A DNA stretch of 11,186 bases from JADLHS01 sp036274115 (GCA_036274115.1 DASUGI010000388.1:1-11186), one strand, 5' to 3'. Positions 1-7,588 are shown, counted from the stretch's first letter. Notes: generated by a model from the letters alone, not told the origin. A program made the numbers and translations.

Positions 1-495
1 GGTGGCCATAACAGCTTCGTGGTGGATGCCTATACAAAGCGCATTTTCTCCCGGCATGGGTGGTGTTCGGACGATGCTGATTACGATACGCTCAAGAATC
101 TTTGTGAATCGGCTCTGAGCGGTAGGGACGCGTTCCACCCGCGTCCCAAACTTCTGACCGGAAAGATGGAGACGCGGTGGAACGCGTCCCTACCAGATTC
201 AGGGGGCCAATGTTCGGATACCTCGGTGAACTCTCTCCCTGAACCGGAGCACCTCTCCCGGCCTGCGGCCACCCTCTCCTCCATTCGGAATGGAGGAGAG
301 GGACGGGGAGAGGAGGTGCTCCGCAGTTCTCGGGTTCAACGCGCGAGTCGGGATTCAGGGAATTTCTCCAAGCAGTTGGATTACTGGCAGGATTACCACG
401 CGCAATTGGTCATGGTGGGAAAGCACTATTGCCGAAAGCGCGAACCGCGCTGTCAGGATTGCCCCCTGCATCCTTTGATGCCGCGGCCAAAGTAG
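1..495 (+). CDS. Endonuclease III-like DNA glycosylase (HhH-GPD), C-terminal part, with in-frame repeat insertions
   Basis: The frame is open from base 1, so the 5' end lies outside the window and the GTG at 19 is not the true start. The first residues (GHNSFVVDAYTKRIF) match the segment of HhH-GPD base-excision glycosylases that carries the catalytic Asp, here in the VVDAY motif. The C-terminus (DYHAQLVMVGKHYC, then C-x6-C-x2-C) matches the Fe-S loop of endonuclease III. The fourth cluster Cys, expected five residues after the third, is Met, as I recall for some endonuclease III-related (COG2231/MagIII-like) proteins; the protein stops four residues later. Between the two conserved blocks about 77 extra codons (121-195 and 205-360) are encoded by two palindromic repeat elements without breaking the frame. 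Likely role: removal of damaged bases from DNA. Family confidence is good; whether the interrupted protein is active is unknown. Confidence 0.85.
   Translation, partial: GGHNSFVVDAYTKRIFSRHGWCSDDADYDTLKNLCESALSGRDAFHPRPKLLTGKMETRWNASLPDSGGQCSDTSVNSLPEPEHLSRPAATLSSIRNGGEGRGEEVLRSSRVQRASRDSGNFSKQLDYWQDYHAQLVMVGKHYCRKREPRCQDCPLHPLMPRPK
121..194. repeat. Palindromic repeat element 1, inside the glycosylase gene
   Basis: The two 19-base ends, GGTAGGGACGCGTTCCACC (121-139) and GGTGGAACGCGTCCCTACC (176-194), are perfect reverse complements. An inner continuation pairs 141-147 with 169-175 (6 of 7). The result is a 74-nt hairpin-forming unit. With the extra base at 195 it adds exactly 25 codons to the host gene. 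I recall very similar GGTAGGGACGCG...CCTACC units scattered in verrucomicrobial genomes, but could not check this. Confidence 0.85.
196..360. repeat. 9-bp direct repeats flanking element 2 (possible target duplication)
   Basis: GATTCAGGG occurs at 196-204 and again at 352-360, in the same frame (Asp-Ser-Gly both times), bracketing repeat element 2. The copies are 156 nt apart, exactly 52 codons. This is what a target-site duplication from insertion of a small non-autonomous element would look like. A 9-bp match within a repeat-rich stretch could also be chance. Confidence 0.5.
228..337. repeat. Palindromic repeat element 2, inside the glycosylase gene
   Basis: A nested hairpin. The centre is a perfect 14-bp stem, CCCTCTCCTCCATT (272-285) against AATGGAGGAGAGGG (289-302), with a 3-nt loop. 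An outer stem pairs CGGAGCACCTCTCCC (245-259) with 306-323, which has a 3-nt bulge. A smaller GGCC-TGC-GGCC hairpin sits at 260-270. Weaker pairing of GAAC (228-231) with GTTC (334-337) suggests the outer limits. The unit lies between two copies of a 9-bp direct repeat and is translated in frame. Confidence 0.8.
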
Positions 496-600
496 CCGCC
501 GACGTGAGGAGGCGGATTCAACTCAAGGCGACGCAAGTATGTTAGGCCGGAACGGTTTCGTTGAGTAAACGCACTTTCAACCGATGGCTGTGAACGCGAA

Positions 601-631
601 ACGGAGCGCGACATTTATGTCGCTTCAGCGT
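601..631. repeat. Small palindrome centred on GCGACATTTATGTCGC
   Basis: GCGACAT (608-614) and ATGTCGC (617-623) form a perfect 7-bp stem around TT. Imperfect pairing extends outward between CGGAG (602-606) and TTCAG (624-628). There is no U-tract, so it does not look like a terminator. It may be another dispersed intergenic palindrome of the host genome. Confidence 0.5.
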
Positions 632-712
632 GCCAATCAAAAGGTGCGTTCGAATCAGTACAAAGCGCTCTTGATTACCCACGGTGAAGCGGGCTGAAGC
701 CCTCCGATCGCG

Positions 713-1039
713 ATGCAACTGCTCGTTCCCGCTAAGGCCCAGTCCGCCTCGTCACCTCAGCGGCTGCGCCAAGTCGCCGAGAAGTCACTTCGCCGTAACA
801 TTCCTGTAACCTGGGCGTGGTTCACTCTGCTTGTTATGACCTGCCGTCATTTCAGATACGAAGTGCCAAGGGAATACGCGGATGAATTGCGCGACGCCGA
901 TCCCGAGCCCTGCCCGGTCTGCGATGTCCTGCCACATCGTCAAGCGGTGGTTGCAAGGGCCAAGGTTCCAGCGGTTGAAACGCGAGTCAGTTCGCCGCCA
1001 GTCGTTCAGCCCCTCCGGTTCGCCCAGGTTGTTGGGTAA
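713..1039 (+). CDS. Doubtful small ORF, hypothetical protein (108 aa)
   Basis: This is the longest frame in the 496-1072 gap. The product is unrecognised. It has a short CRHFRYEVP segment followed by a CPVC pair (a possible metal-binding knuckle), then a Pro/Val-rich tail. There is no Shine-Dalgarno sequence ahead of the ATG and no conserved domain that I recognise. Codon use is not obviously non-coding, so it might be a small real gene or a remnant of one. It converges on the sigma factor gene, with 33 nt between the two stop codons. Confidence 0.2.
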   Translation: MQLLVPAKAQSASSPQRLRQVAEKSLRRNIPVTWAWFTLLVMTCRHFRYEVPREYADELRDADPEPCPVCDVLPHRQAVVARAKVPAVETRVSSPPVVQPLRFAQVVG

Positions 1040-1072
1040 AGAGGAGGAATCATCCCTGCACTGCCTGACGCC

Positions 1073-4000
1073 TCACTGAGCATTGCCCAGAGGGTGTAAC
1101 TCAATTTCGCCGGCATCCACGGTCCCGTTGCGTGGGTCCGCGGGAATAGTAACGCGCGTCTCACCGGTCAATCCCAACGAATTGGTTTTGCCTTCGTCGG
1201 GCTGCAGAATCATAAAAATCGAGACAACAAACTCGCCGGCGGGCACTTCCTCCGCCGTGACAACGCCATCTACGAAAGTCATTTCAAACCGCTTCGCGTT
1301 TTTTTCGTAAGCTTGCATTTGAGCCAAATAAGTTTGGAATTGAGGATCGTTCGTGCGGATCGTTCCAGGAATTCCGTTCTTCACCCATTCCTGCATCGAG
1401 GCCGGCAGCGGCTCGCGAACGACCCCGCCGACATGTTGCAGTCGCGAGCGATCAAGACTCACCGGCCAGCGCACGCGCGCTTTGACCGTATAACCTTCAC
1501 TGTCCAGCGCCACCTGAAGCGTTTCGCCCGGCTGCACTTCCAGTTCTTGTTCCGGTTTGTCCGACCATCCGCCCATCCGTTCGGAGATTTGCACCGGAAC
1601 AACCCGTACTAATTTCAATTTTCCGGGCGGAACTTGTGCGAAGACAAATCTCCCTTCCGCATCGGTTTTCGCGCGATAAGCTGTATAGCCAAACCACAGG
1701 TCGGCGGAATTGATCTGCGCGAACTCCAGACTGAACTCCCGCCCCACGACAGGTTCGTCACCGCGCGTGACGGCGCCTTCGATGCGGCCCCACGGCTGTA
1801 GTTGGAGATATGTCTGACCGCGCAGTGCCGCCCGGCTCAAAGACAAAAACCCCTGGGGATGCACCAGCATCACCGTATGCACGGAATCATCGAGGGAGAG
1901 TTGCACTCGTCCTTCTTTATCCGCGGTCAAAATGGTGCCGCCCGGTGGCGTCCCCTGCCTGTTAAAGCGCCCGGGCGCGAGTTCCAGTCGCACTCCCGGA
2001 GAAACCAACCCCACCTCGGCATTCGCAGCGGGTTGGCCATCTGTCAGCAGCAGCGTGTATTTCTCGATGGCGGCGGGTCGGAGCATCACATCCAATTGCA
2101 CTGCTCCTTCGTCCGGTTGAATCACTCGCGAGATAGCCGGCGCATAACCATCCGCCTCAAACTTCAACGCGTACCCCGGATTAGCCATTCCGTGAACCAG
2201 GGAGTCCTCAAAAGCCTGACGATACTTGCCACCGCTGAAATTGAGCCAGTCACGTTCGAAACTACTCCAATTAACACTCATCCTTTGATCCGGATTCATC
2301 CGCGGCCAACCGGTCACAATCCGAAAATGCGGAATCGCTTTGCCGGTTTCCGCGTCGGTGACCTGGCCGGAAACCACCAACGCAGGACTGAGAACAGCGA
2401 CATGCTCTTCTCCATCCGGACGCACTTTGAATTCGTTCAAACGCATGTAGCCGCTTGCCGCGATGTCAAACTGCAGTTCCGTATCCGGAGCGTTGCTCCA
2501 AACCACCAATCCATTTTGGTCGCTGCGTGGACTGAAATCCGCCTGCACGGGAATCGGGCGCGGTTGGTTGATCGGCCCATTGCGCATCGTATCCAGCCAA
2601 ACCGAGGCTTTAGGCACGGGCTGCCCTTGTTGATTCACGATCCGCAACCGCAATAGTTTTCCCCGCTGCAGAACGAGCCGGAGCGATTCCTGGCCCAATT
2701 CTGCGACTTCAATCGTGGTGGTGGCAAATCCTTCCGCCTCGGCGGAGACCAACTCTCTGCCCGGACGGCAACCCGCCACTGTAAACGACCCATCGTAACG
2801 CGATTTCGCCGTCCGCTTATGCGACATCTTGCGCCCGCCCACGAACACCGTGGCTCCCTCAACTGGCGCGCCGTCCCCGTCCAGCACCACGCCCACGACA
2901 GAAATCGGGCGGCCGAGTTGAAATACGAATTTTTCCGCCCTCAATTTTTTCTCTGCGTCCGGATCACGAGAAAGCGAAAGATACGCTGAGTCCACATAAT
3001 CCGGGTGTTTTGCCCCGCCCCGAATCCGGCGGATCAACTCATCAGCCATCCGATTGATCCGCCATTGACCGTTGTTATCGGTCGCAACTTCAATCCATCC
3101 AAACTCGTGACTTTCCGGCTCCTTGATTAAAGCGGGATCGTCATCGTGATTGAAACCCACTTTTGCGCCCGCCACCGCATTGCCGTCCGCGTCCACGACC
3201 GTGCCGCCAATTGGCGTGGCCCGGTCCAATCGCAACGTGTATTCGACGGGGACCTCATCACCGCGATCTTTGCGCCAGCGCAGCCGCGTGTCGGCGAAGC
3301 CCTCCACCCGCGTCGTCAACTCAAGTTCGGTCGTGGTTTCGCGCGGGAAGGAAACCTCGCAGTCCCCGAACCGCGTGGATTGCAGCTTGCGCCCGGTGAA
3401 CTTGTCAGCGTCCCACCTTCGGTAATCAATCGGAACACTGGGAATCGGCTGGCCGGAATCTGCCGTCACGATTTTCAAACGCAGCAAACCGGACTCCGTC
3501 GGCTTCGGCTTCCCGGCGGCGTTGACGAGCAGATTCGTCGCGTCTTCCTTCGCGTTGACGGTGGTGGCGGTTTCGGCAGCAACGCTGTCGGCCGTTGTGA
3601 TCGCAACATTCTTCAGTTCGTTCGCCGCGGACTTCTTCAAAACCAACGGCACCGCCACTGCCGCCACAATCACCACTGCGGTCACAACCAGTTTGAGTTT
3701 CGCTGCCGCGATCAACCCGAGAATGCCGCCCGCCACTCCCGCCCCCGCGCCAACGTCCGCCAAAGCCCTGCCAGTGATTTTCCCGGCCAATCCTGCCGGA
3801 GCCGCCAACACCGAGCTCGACGCCAGCGCGCCCGTCAAAATCGTTGCCGACAGTGTCGCTCCGCGTTGCCCAATTAGATCACGGAGCTTGTCCACAGCAC
3901 GACTCACGCGCTTCTGGGCCGCATCCTCGCCAATCCCGAAAGCCGCGCCCACGGCCCGCAAATCGCGTCGCTCAAAGTAACGCAACACAATGGCCTCACG

Positions 4001-4396
4001 ATCGGGAGCTTCAAGCTGATCAATCGCTTCGTCCAGAACCGGGCCAAGTTGCAACCAGGCATCGTCCTTAGCAGTAGCAATAAGCGAATTCATTTCGGCA
4101 GCCTGCCTTTCCCGGCTCTGCCGCCGATGTTCCGCGCGCACGGTGGTTGAAGCCACAAAACAGGTGTGCCGGTGCAACCAACCTCCAAGCATGACGTTCG
4201 GAGGTAGTCTGCCGGCTTTGCGCGCAAGGTCAGTGAAGACCCTTTGGGCAATGTCCTCCGCCAGGTGCGCGTTTCCATCCGTACGCCGGAAAGCCACCGA
4301 ATACACGAGGTCAAGATAGCGCGAGACGAGTTCCCGAAAGGCGGAGTCCGAGCCGTTTTTGGCATAATCGAGCAGCAGTTTATTGGTGTCCGTCAT
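1073..4396 (-). CDS. ECF-type RNA polymerase sigma factor with membrane segment and long carboxypeptidase-regulatory-like C-terminus
   Basis: The N-terminus is a sigma-70 family ECF factor. Region 2 spans about residues 8-95, including AEDIAQRVFTDLARKA. Region 4 spans about 120-175, with DREAIVLRYFERRDL followed by a helix-turn-helix. Hydrophobic stretches follow at about 181-204, 217-232 and 235-253; the last is a strong membrane-segment candidate. The remaining ~850 residues contain several beta-sandwich repeats of the carboxypeptidase-regulatory type (G-x-V-x-D-x-x-G-x-P-V-x-G-A-x-V pattern), near 303-370, 393-445, 496-570, 580-655, 672-755 and 868-935. Ordinary ECF factors are ~200 aa; this one is 1107 aa in a single uninterrupted frame. 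Inference: a membrane-tethered sigma factor whose C-terminal part senses or binds something outside the cytoplasm. A weak GGTGA precedes the ATG. It lies 91 nt downstream of cysN, so it may or may not share its transcript. No anti-sigma gene is adjacent. Its targets and signal are unknown. Confidence 0.9.
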   Translation of the reverse strand: MTDTNKLLLDYAKNGSDSAFRELVSRYLDLVYSVAFRRTDGNAHLAEDIAQRVFTDLARKAGRLPPNVMLGGWLHRHTCFVASTTVRAEHRRQSRERQAAEMNSLIATAKDDAWLQLGPVLDEAIDQLEAPDREAIVLRYFERRDLRAVGAAFGIGEDAAQKRVSRAVDKLRDLIGQRGATLSATILTGALASSSVLAAPAGLAGKITGRALADVGAGAGVAGGILGLIAAAKLKLVVTAVVIVAAVAVPLVLKKSAANELKNVAITTADSVAAETATTVNAKEDATNLLVNAAGKPKPTESGLLRLKIVTADSGQPIPSVPIDYRRWDADKFTGRKLQSTRFGDCEVSFPRETTTELELTTRVEGFADTRLRWRKDRGDEVPVEYTLRLDRATPIGGTVVDADGNAVAGAKVGFNHDDDPALIKEPESHEFGWIEVATDNNGQWRINRMADELIRRIRGGAKHPDYVDSAYLSLSRDPDAEKKLRAEKFVFQLGRPISVVGVVLDGDGAPVEGATVFVGGRKMSHKRTAKSRYDGSFTVAGCRPGRELVSAEAEGFATTTIEVAELGQESLRLVLQRGKLLRLRIVNQQGQPVPKASVWLDTMRNGPINQPRPIPVQADFSPRSDQNGLVVWSNAPDTELQFDIAASGYMRLNEFKVRPDGEEHVAVLSPALVVSGQVTDAETGKAIPHFRIVTGWPRMNPDQRMSVNWSSFERDWLNFSGGKYRQAFEDSLVHGMANPGYALKFEADGYAPAISRVIQPDEGAVQLDVMLRPAAIEKYTLLLTDGQPAANAEVGLVSPGVRLELAPGRFNRQGTPPGGTILTADKEGRVQLSLDDSVHTVMLVHPQGFLSLSRAALRGQTYLQLQPWGRIEGAVTRGDEPVVGREFSLEFAQINSADLWFGYTAYRAKTDAEGRFVFAQVPPGKLKLVRVVPVQISERMGGWSDKPEQELEVQPGETLQVALDSEGYTVKARVRWPVSLDRSRLQHVGGVVREPLPASMQEWVKNGIPGTIRTNDPQFQTYLAQMQAYEKNAKRFEMTFVDGVVTAEEVPAGEFVVSIFMILQPDEGKTNSLGLTGETRVTIPADPRNGTVDAGEIELHPLGNAQ

Positions 4397-4487
4397 AATC
4401 GTTCACCGGATATGAAGCCGCCGGACTCGGAATCCGACAGAAATACTGATCTGCCCGAAGGATACCAACCCGTACCAACCAGCCAAC

Positions 4488-5807
4488 TCAGATCGCGAAG
4501 TCCGTGTATTCCGGCTTCACCGCTTCGGTGGGCGGAAACAGCATGCCGGCCGCCACCGTCGCGTTCGTACCCTGCTCGATGAGGATGAACGACCCCGTTA
4601 AGCGATTGGTCGTGTAACCGTCAAAGACAATCGGCTTCGCCGTCTTCAATCGAACCGTGCCCATGTCGTTCATTCTTAATTCAGGCGGCGAAGGCTCGGG
4701 CTCGAAGGTGTTCATGTTGAACCGGCCCTCAACCTGTGAAACGACACATTGCACCGTCTGCGTGCCGTGCTTGAGGAAATATTTTTTGCCCGCCTGCAAG
4801 GGCCGAACGTGCATCCAACAAATCCGCGCGTGAAGCTCCGAACCCATGCCGGGCAATTGTTCCAAGCCGACAATCATATCGCCGCGGCTGATATCCACAT
4901 CGTGTTCGAGGCAAACCGTGACCGATTGCGGACAGAACGCTTCATCCTTCGAGCCATCGTAAGTCCAGATGTCCTTCACGCTGGTCTTAATGCCCCCCGG
5001 AAGCACCACAACCTGCTGACCTTTCCGAACGATGCCGCTGGCAATTTGTCCGCTGAGTCCGCGAAAGTCGTGCAACTTGGCGTCGGTCGGATTGTTCGGA
5101 CGATTCACCCACTGCACGGGAAATCGGAATGCGTTGAGATTCCAGTCGCTCGCGATGTGGACGGTTTCCAAATGCGCCAGCAAGGTCGGCCCTGGATACC
5201 AGGGCGAGTTTTTCGAGCTCTCAACCACGTTGTCCCCGTTGAGCGCGCTGATGGGAATGAACTTCACATCGCGGAAGATATCGAGCTTGGGCAAAAAGTC
5301 CTCGATCTCATCCCGGATTTCCTGAAAGCGTTCTTCCTTCCAATCAACCAGGTCCATTTTGTTGACCGCAATGACCAGGTGCGGGATGCCGAGCATCGCG
5401 GCGATAAACGTGTGCCGGCGCGTTTGCTCAATCACGCCCTGGCGCGCGTCCACGAGCACAATGGAGAGATTTGCCGTGCTCGCGCCGGTGACCATGTTGC
5501 GTGTGTATTGCACGTGGCCCGGTGTGTCAGCGACGATGAACTTCCGCTTTGGCGTGGCAAAGTAGCGATATGCGACATCAATGGTGATGCCCTGCTCGCG
5601 TTCGGCGCGCAGTCCGTCGGTGAGGTTGGCGAGGTTGATCTGACCACCACCGGTGATATCAGCCGAGCGTTCCAGCGCTTCCACCTGGTCTTCCATCAGC
5701 GACTTCGAATCGTAGAGCAAACGGCCAATGAGCGTGGACTTGCCGTCGTCCACCGAGCCGCAGGTGTTGAAACGCAAAATCTCAATTGAATGTTGGGAAT
5801 GGGGCAT
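4488..5807 (-). CDS. cysN: Sulfate adenylyltransferase large subunit (ATP sulfurylase GTPase subunit)
   Basis: CysN couples GTP hydrolysis to the formation of APS (adenylyl sulfate) by CysD in the cytoplasm, the first step of sulfate assimilation. The 439-aa protein is an EF-Tu-like GTPase. It has a P-loop GSVDDGKST (17-25), switch I around GITID (73-77), DTPGH (94-98), NKMD (149-152) and SAL (187-189), followed by the beta-barrel domains. It ends at the usual length of stand-alone CysN: no APS kinase (CysC) domain is fused to the C-terminus. The ATG at 5807 follows the MNT gene's stop by 6 nt with no visible Shine-Dalgarno sequence. Unusually, its partner cysD is not adjacent but separated by two small genes. 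Last cys gene of the cluster; a 91-nt gap follows. Confidence 0.96.
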   Translation of the reverse strand: MPHSQHSIEILRFNTCGSVDDGKSTLIGRLLYDSKSLMEDQVEALERSADITGGGQINLANLTDGLRAEREQGITIDVAYRYFATPKRKFIVADTPGHVQYTRNMVTGASTANLSIVLVDARQGVIEQTRRHTFIAAMLGIPHLVIAVNKMDLVDWKEERFQEIRDEIEDFLPKLDIFRDVKFIPISALNGDNVVESSKNSPWYPGPTLLAHLETVHIASDWNLNAFRFPVQWVNRPNNPTDAKLHDFRGLSGQIASGIVRKGQQVVVLPGGIKTSVKDIWTYDGSKDEAFCPQSVTVCLEHDVDISRGDMIVGLEQLPGMGSELHARICWMHVRPLQAGKKYFLKHGTQTVQCVVSQVEGRFNMNTFEPEPSPPELRMNDMGTVRLKTAKPIVFDGYTTNRLTGSFILIEQGTNATVAAGMLFPPTEAVKPEYTDFAI

Positions 5808-5813
5808 GGGAAA

Positions 5814-6371
5814 TTATTTTTGCTTTGGCGGAATCCTGGCGATTGCTTGTTGAAGCTTGTCTTTGGTCTTATGCAACGCAACCCACCTTTCGATGTATTT
5901 CCAATCCAGCGCCTCGCTCTGCATGGCAATTACGTCGCGCACATCGTCCAAATCCTTTGCACGCGGCCAACGCAGCTTGGTCACAACATAATCTTCCGCG
6001 GTGAGAACACTCGTACGCTGCCCATTGAAGGTCGTGGGGCGACGGCGCTGGAATCGTTCCTGGTCATGCGCATCGTCGCTCAAGTAAAACAACTCGACGG
6101 TAAAGCCGGATTCTCTGTGGGCGAGAACATTTCTCAGGGTTCCCGTATTGGTTTCGAACGACATCTGCTCATCGAGAAAAATATCTGGCCCCAGCGCGGC
6201 CATGAAGGCCTTCAATCCGCCGGGCGCAATTGAAACGACTATGTCAGCGTCCTTGGTGGACCGTGGCTCGGCGTAATAATTGCGTGCGAATGCTCCCACC
6301 AACACGTGAGGAATGTTTGCCGCGTTCAAAGCCGCAATTACGCGCCCGCCAATTTCCAAGGCGGGCGTCAT
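5814..6371 (-). CDS. Minimal nucleotidyltransferase (AbiEii/MNT-like), 185 aa
   Basis: This is a nucleotidyltransferase-fold protein. HVLVGAFARNYYAEPRSTKDADIVV carries the helix-capping Gly (G26) and the metal-binding carboxylate pair D41/D43, with a likely third carboxylate at E94 (TVELFY). The C-terminal LTAEDYVVTKLRW...DLDDVRDVIA segment is typical of AbiEii-like and related stand-alone MNT proteins. The frame extends upstream to 6617, but the ATG at 6371 is preferred: it overlaps the stop of the preceding small gene by 4 nt (ATGA), and similarity to the family begins there. Some relatives are toxins or antitoxins that transfer nucleotides to RNA or protein; the substrate here cannot be read from sequence. 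It sits between cysD and cysN, with 6 nt to cysN. Confidence 0.85.
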   Translation of the reverse strand: MTPALEIGGRVIAALNAANIPHVLVGAFARNYYAEPRSTKDADIVVSIAPGGLKAFMAALGPDIFLDEQMSFETNTGTLRNVLAHRESGFTVELFYLSDDAHDQERFQRRRPTTFNGQRTSVLTAEDYVVTKLRWPRAKDLDDVRDVIAMQSEALDWKYIERWVALHKTKDKLQQAIARIPPKQK

Positions 6372-6604
6372 CCGGCGAAGTCCTCCAATTGGCGTTTGAT
6401 CGCGAGCCGCTGGCGAACGGCGTCCAACAACTGCGGTTCCGTGGCACCAGGCATCTGCTCGCGTAGAGCGTTCAAAGTGATCGAGCAGGCGTAATCGAAC
6501 AACTCCGCCCCGGATTCCATGCGCGCTTCCGGAGTCAGTTTCCGCGCACGCTCGATTTTCTCCCAAAAAAGCGCATCTGCCAGAGCTTGGAATTCGTTGC
6601 TCAT
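6368..6604 (-). CDS. Small helical partner protein of the MNT gene (78 aa)
   Basis: A short, charged, probably all-helical protein with no membrane segment. Key stretches are LADALFWEKIERARKLTPEAR, GAELFDYACSITL and a C-terminal QRLAIKRQLE. I recall small proteins of this pattern encoded directly before AbiEii-like nucleotidyltransferases in Planctomycetes, Verrucomicrobia and cyanobacteria, with no established function. The stop overlaps the downstream MNT start (ATGA), which suggests translational coupling and a two-gene module. The start lies 9 nt after the cysD stop. A toxin-antitoxin-like role is possible but is inference only. Confidence 0.75.
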   Translation of the reverse strand: MSNEFQALADALFWEKIERARKLTPEARMESGAELFDYACSITLNALREQMPGATEPQLLDAVRQRLAIKRQLEDFAG

Positions 6605-6613
6605 GTCCGATGT

Positions 6614-7552
6614 TCAAAAATAACCGGCTTTCTTGCGATCCTCCATCGCGGCTTCGCTGGCCTTGTCGTCGGCACGCGTGCCGCGTTCGGTCACGCGAGC
6701 CGCACTCACTTCCGCGATGATGTCGTCCACGCTGTCAGCCGGCGACTCGATCATGCCGGTGCTGATCATGTCGGCAATGGTGCGCACGCGGACCACCATC
6801 TTCTTCAACGGCTCGTTTGGCTTGGGACGCGCGCCATCGTAAGGATCAGGTTTCCCGTTTTGCGAATGCGGCGGCGGAACGGGCAGCCATTGGCCGCTGC
6901 GGCGGAAACACTCGCGCTCGTGACTGAAATAAATGCTCGGGACTTCGAGCTTCTCACGCTTGATGTATTGCCACACGTCCATCTCCGTCCAGTTCGACAG
7001 CGGGAAGACCCGCATGTTTTCGCCGGGATTCACGCGGGCGTTGTAGATGTTCCAAATCTCGGGACGCTGAGCCTTCGGATCCCATTGACCGAAGCTATCG
7101 CGAAAACTAAAGAAGCGTTCCTTCGCCCGGGCCTTCTCTTCGTCACGCCGCGCTCCACCGATAGCGCAGTCGAATTGAAACTCCTCAATCGCACCGAGCA
7201 GTACCGGAATTTGCAATTTGTTGCGGCTGATTTCGCCAGGGGCCGGATGCGCCTGGCCACTGGCAATGGCTTGATCCACCGTGCGGACAATCAGCTTGGC
7301 TCCCAACTGCTTCGCCCGACGATCGCGAAACTCAATCAACTCAGGAAACTCGTGACCGGTCTCGACGTTCAGAAATGGCATTGGAATGTCCGCTGGCCGA
7401 AACGCCTTTTCCGCCAGCCGCAGCAAGCAAATGGAATCTTTGCCGCCTGAGAACAGCAGTGCGGGCCGCTCGAACTCCCCCGCCACTTCACGCATGATGT
7501 GAATGGCTTCGGTTTCGAGGTATTGCAAGTGGTCGAGGTGGTATGAACTCAT
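6614..7552 (-). CDS. cysD: Sulfate adenylyltransferase small subunit (ATP sulfurylase)
   Basis: CysD is the catalytic subunit that adenylates sulfate with ATP to give APS and pyrophosphate, working as a heterodimer with the GTPase CysN. The 312-aa protein has the N-terminal HLQYLETEAIHIMREVAGEF helix typical of CysD, the PP-loop SGGKDS (35-40), the GGARRDEEKARAKERFF block (132-148), FPLSNWTEMDVW (183-194) and the hallmark tail EDRKKAGYF (304-312). Length is normal (about 300 aa). The ATG at 7552 starts the conserved N-terminus; no clear Shine-Dalgarno sequence precedes it. It lies 36 nt after the four-helix-bundle gene and 9 nt before the small MNT-partner gene, so it is separated from both cysH and cysN. 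Confidence 0.97.
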   Translation of the reverse strand: MSSYHLDHLQYLETEAIHIMREVAGEFERPALLFSGGKDSICLLRLAEKAFRPADIPMPFLNVETGHEFPELIEFRDRRAKQLGAKLIVRTVDQAIASGQAHPAPGEISRNKLQIPVLLGAIEEFQFDCAIGGARRDEEKARAKERFFSFRDSFGQWDPKAQRPEIWNIYNARVNPGENMRVFPLSNWTEMDVWQYIKREKLEVPSIYFSHERECFRRSGQWLPVPPPHSQNGKPDPYDGARPKPNEPLKKMVVRVRTIADMISTGMIESPADSVDDIIAEVSAARVTERGTRADDKASEAAMEDRKKAGYF

Positions 7553-7588
7553 GGATAGGAACTCGGGTCTGGCATCTGGGCTCTGGGG

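Larger units (their letters stand above)
496..1072. other. Gene-poor stretch between convergent genes
   Basis: This lies between the 3' ends of the glycosylase gene (+) and the sigma factor gene (-). I see no tRNA, CRISPR array or convincing rho-independent terminator for either gene. It holds the palindrome at 601-631, a short GGGCTGAAGCCC hairpin at 691-702, and one weak ORF (713-1039). The 5' half has stops in all forward frames. Confidence 0.6.

Noticed and set aside
121..360. CRISPR-like repeat array
   Set aside because: The repeats are two different palindromes without regular spacing or spacers.
1802..2656. 284-codon open frame on the + strand
   Set aside because: Antisense to the sigma factor C-terminal region; composition is rich in His, Arg and Gln with no domain pattern.
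3146..3877. 243-codon open frame on the + strand
   Set aside because: Antisense to the sigma factor gene; Arg/Gln/His-rich with no domain.
4422..4436. Hairpin CGGACT-CGG-AATCCG between cysN and the sigma factor gene, possible terminator
   Set aside because: Only 6 bp with a G-U wobble and no following U-tract, so it cannot be called a terminator.
4749..5789. 346-codon open frame on the + strand
   Set aside because: Antisense to cysN, with His/Arg/Val-rich composition typical of a shadow frame.
6372..6617. N-terminal extension of the first MNT frame up to 6617
   Set aside because: This stretch is the coding region of the 78-aa partner in another frame; family similarity starts at the ATG at 6371.
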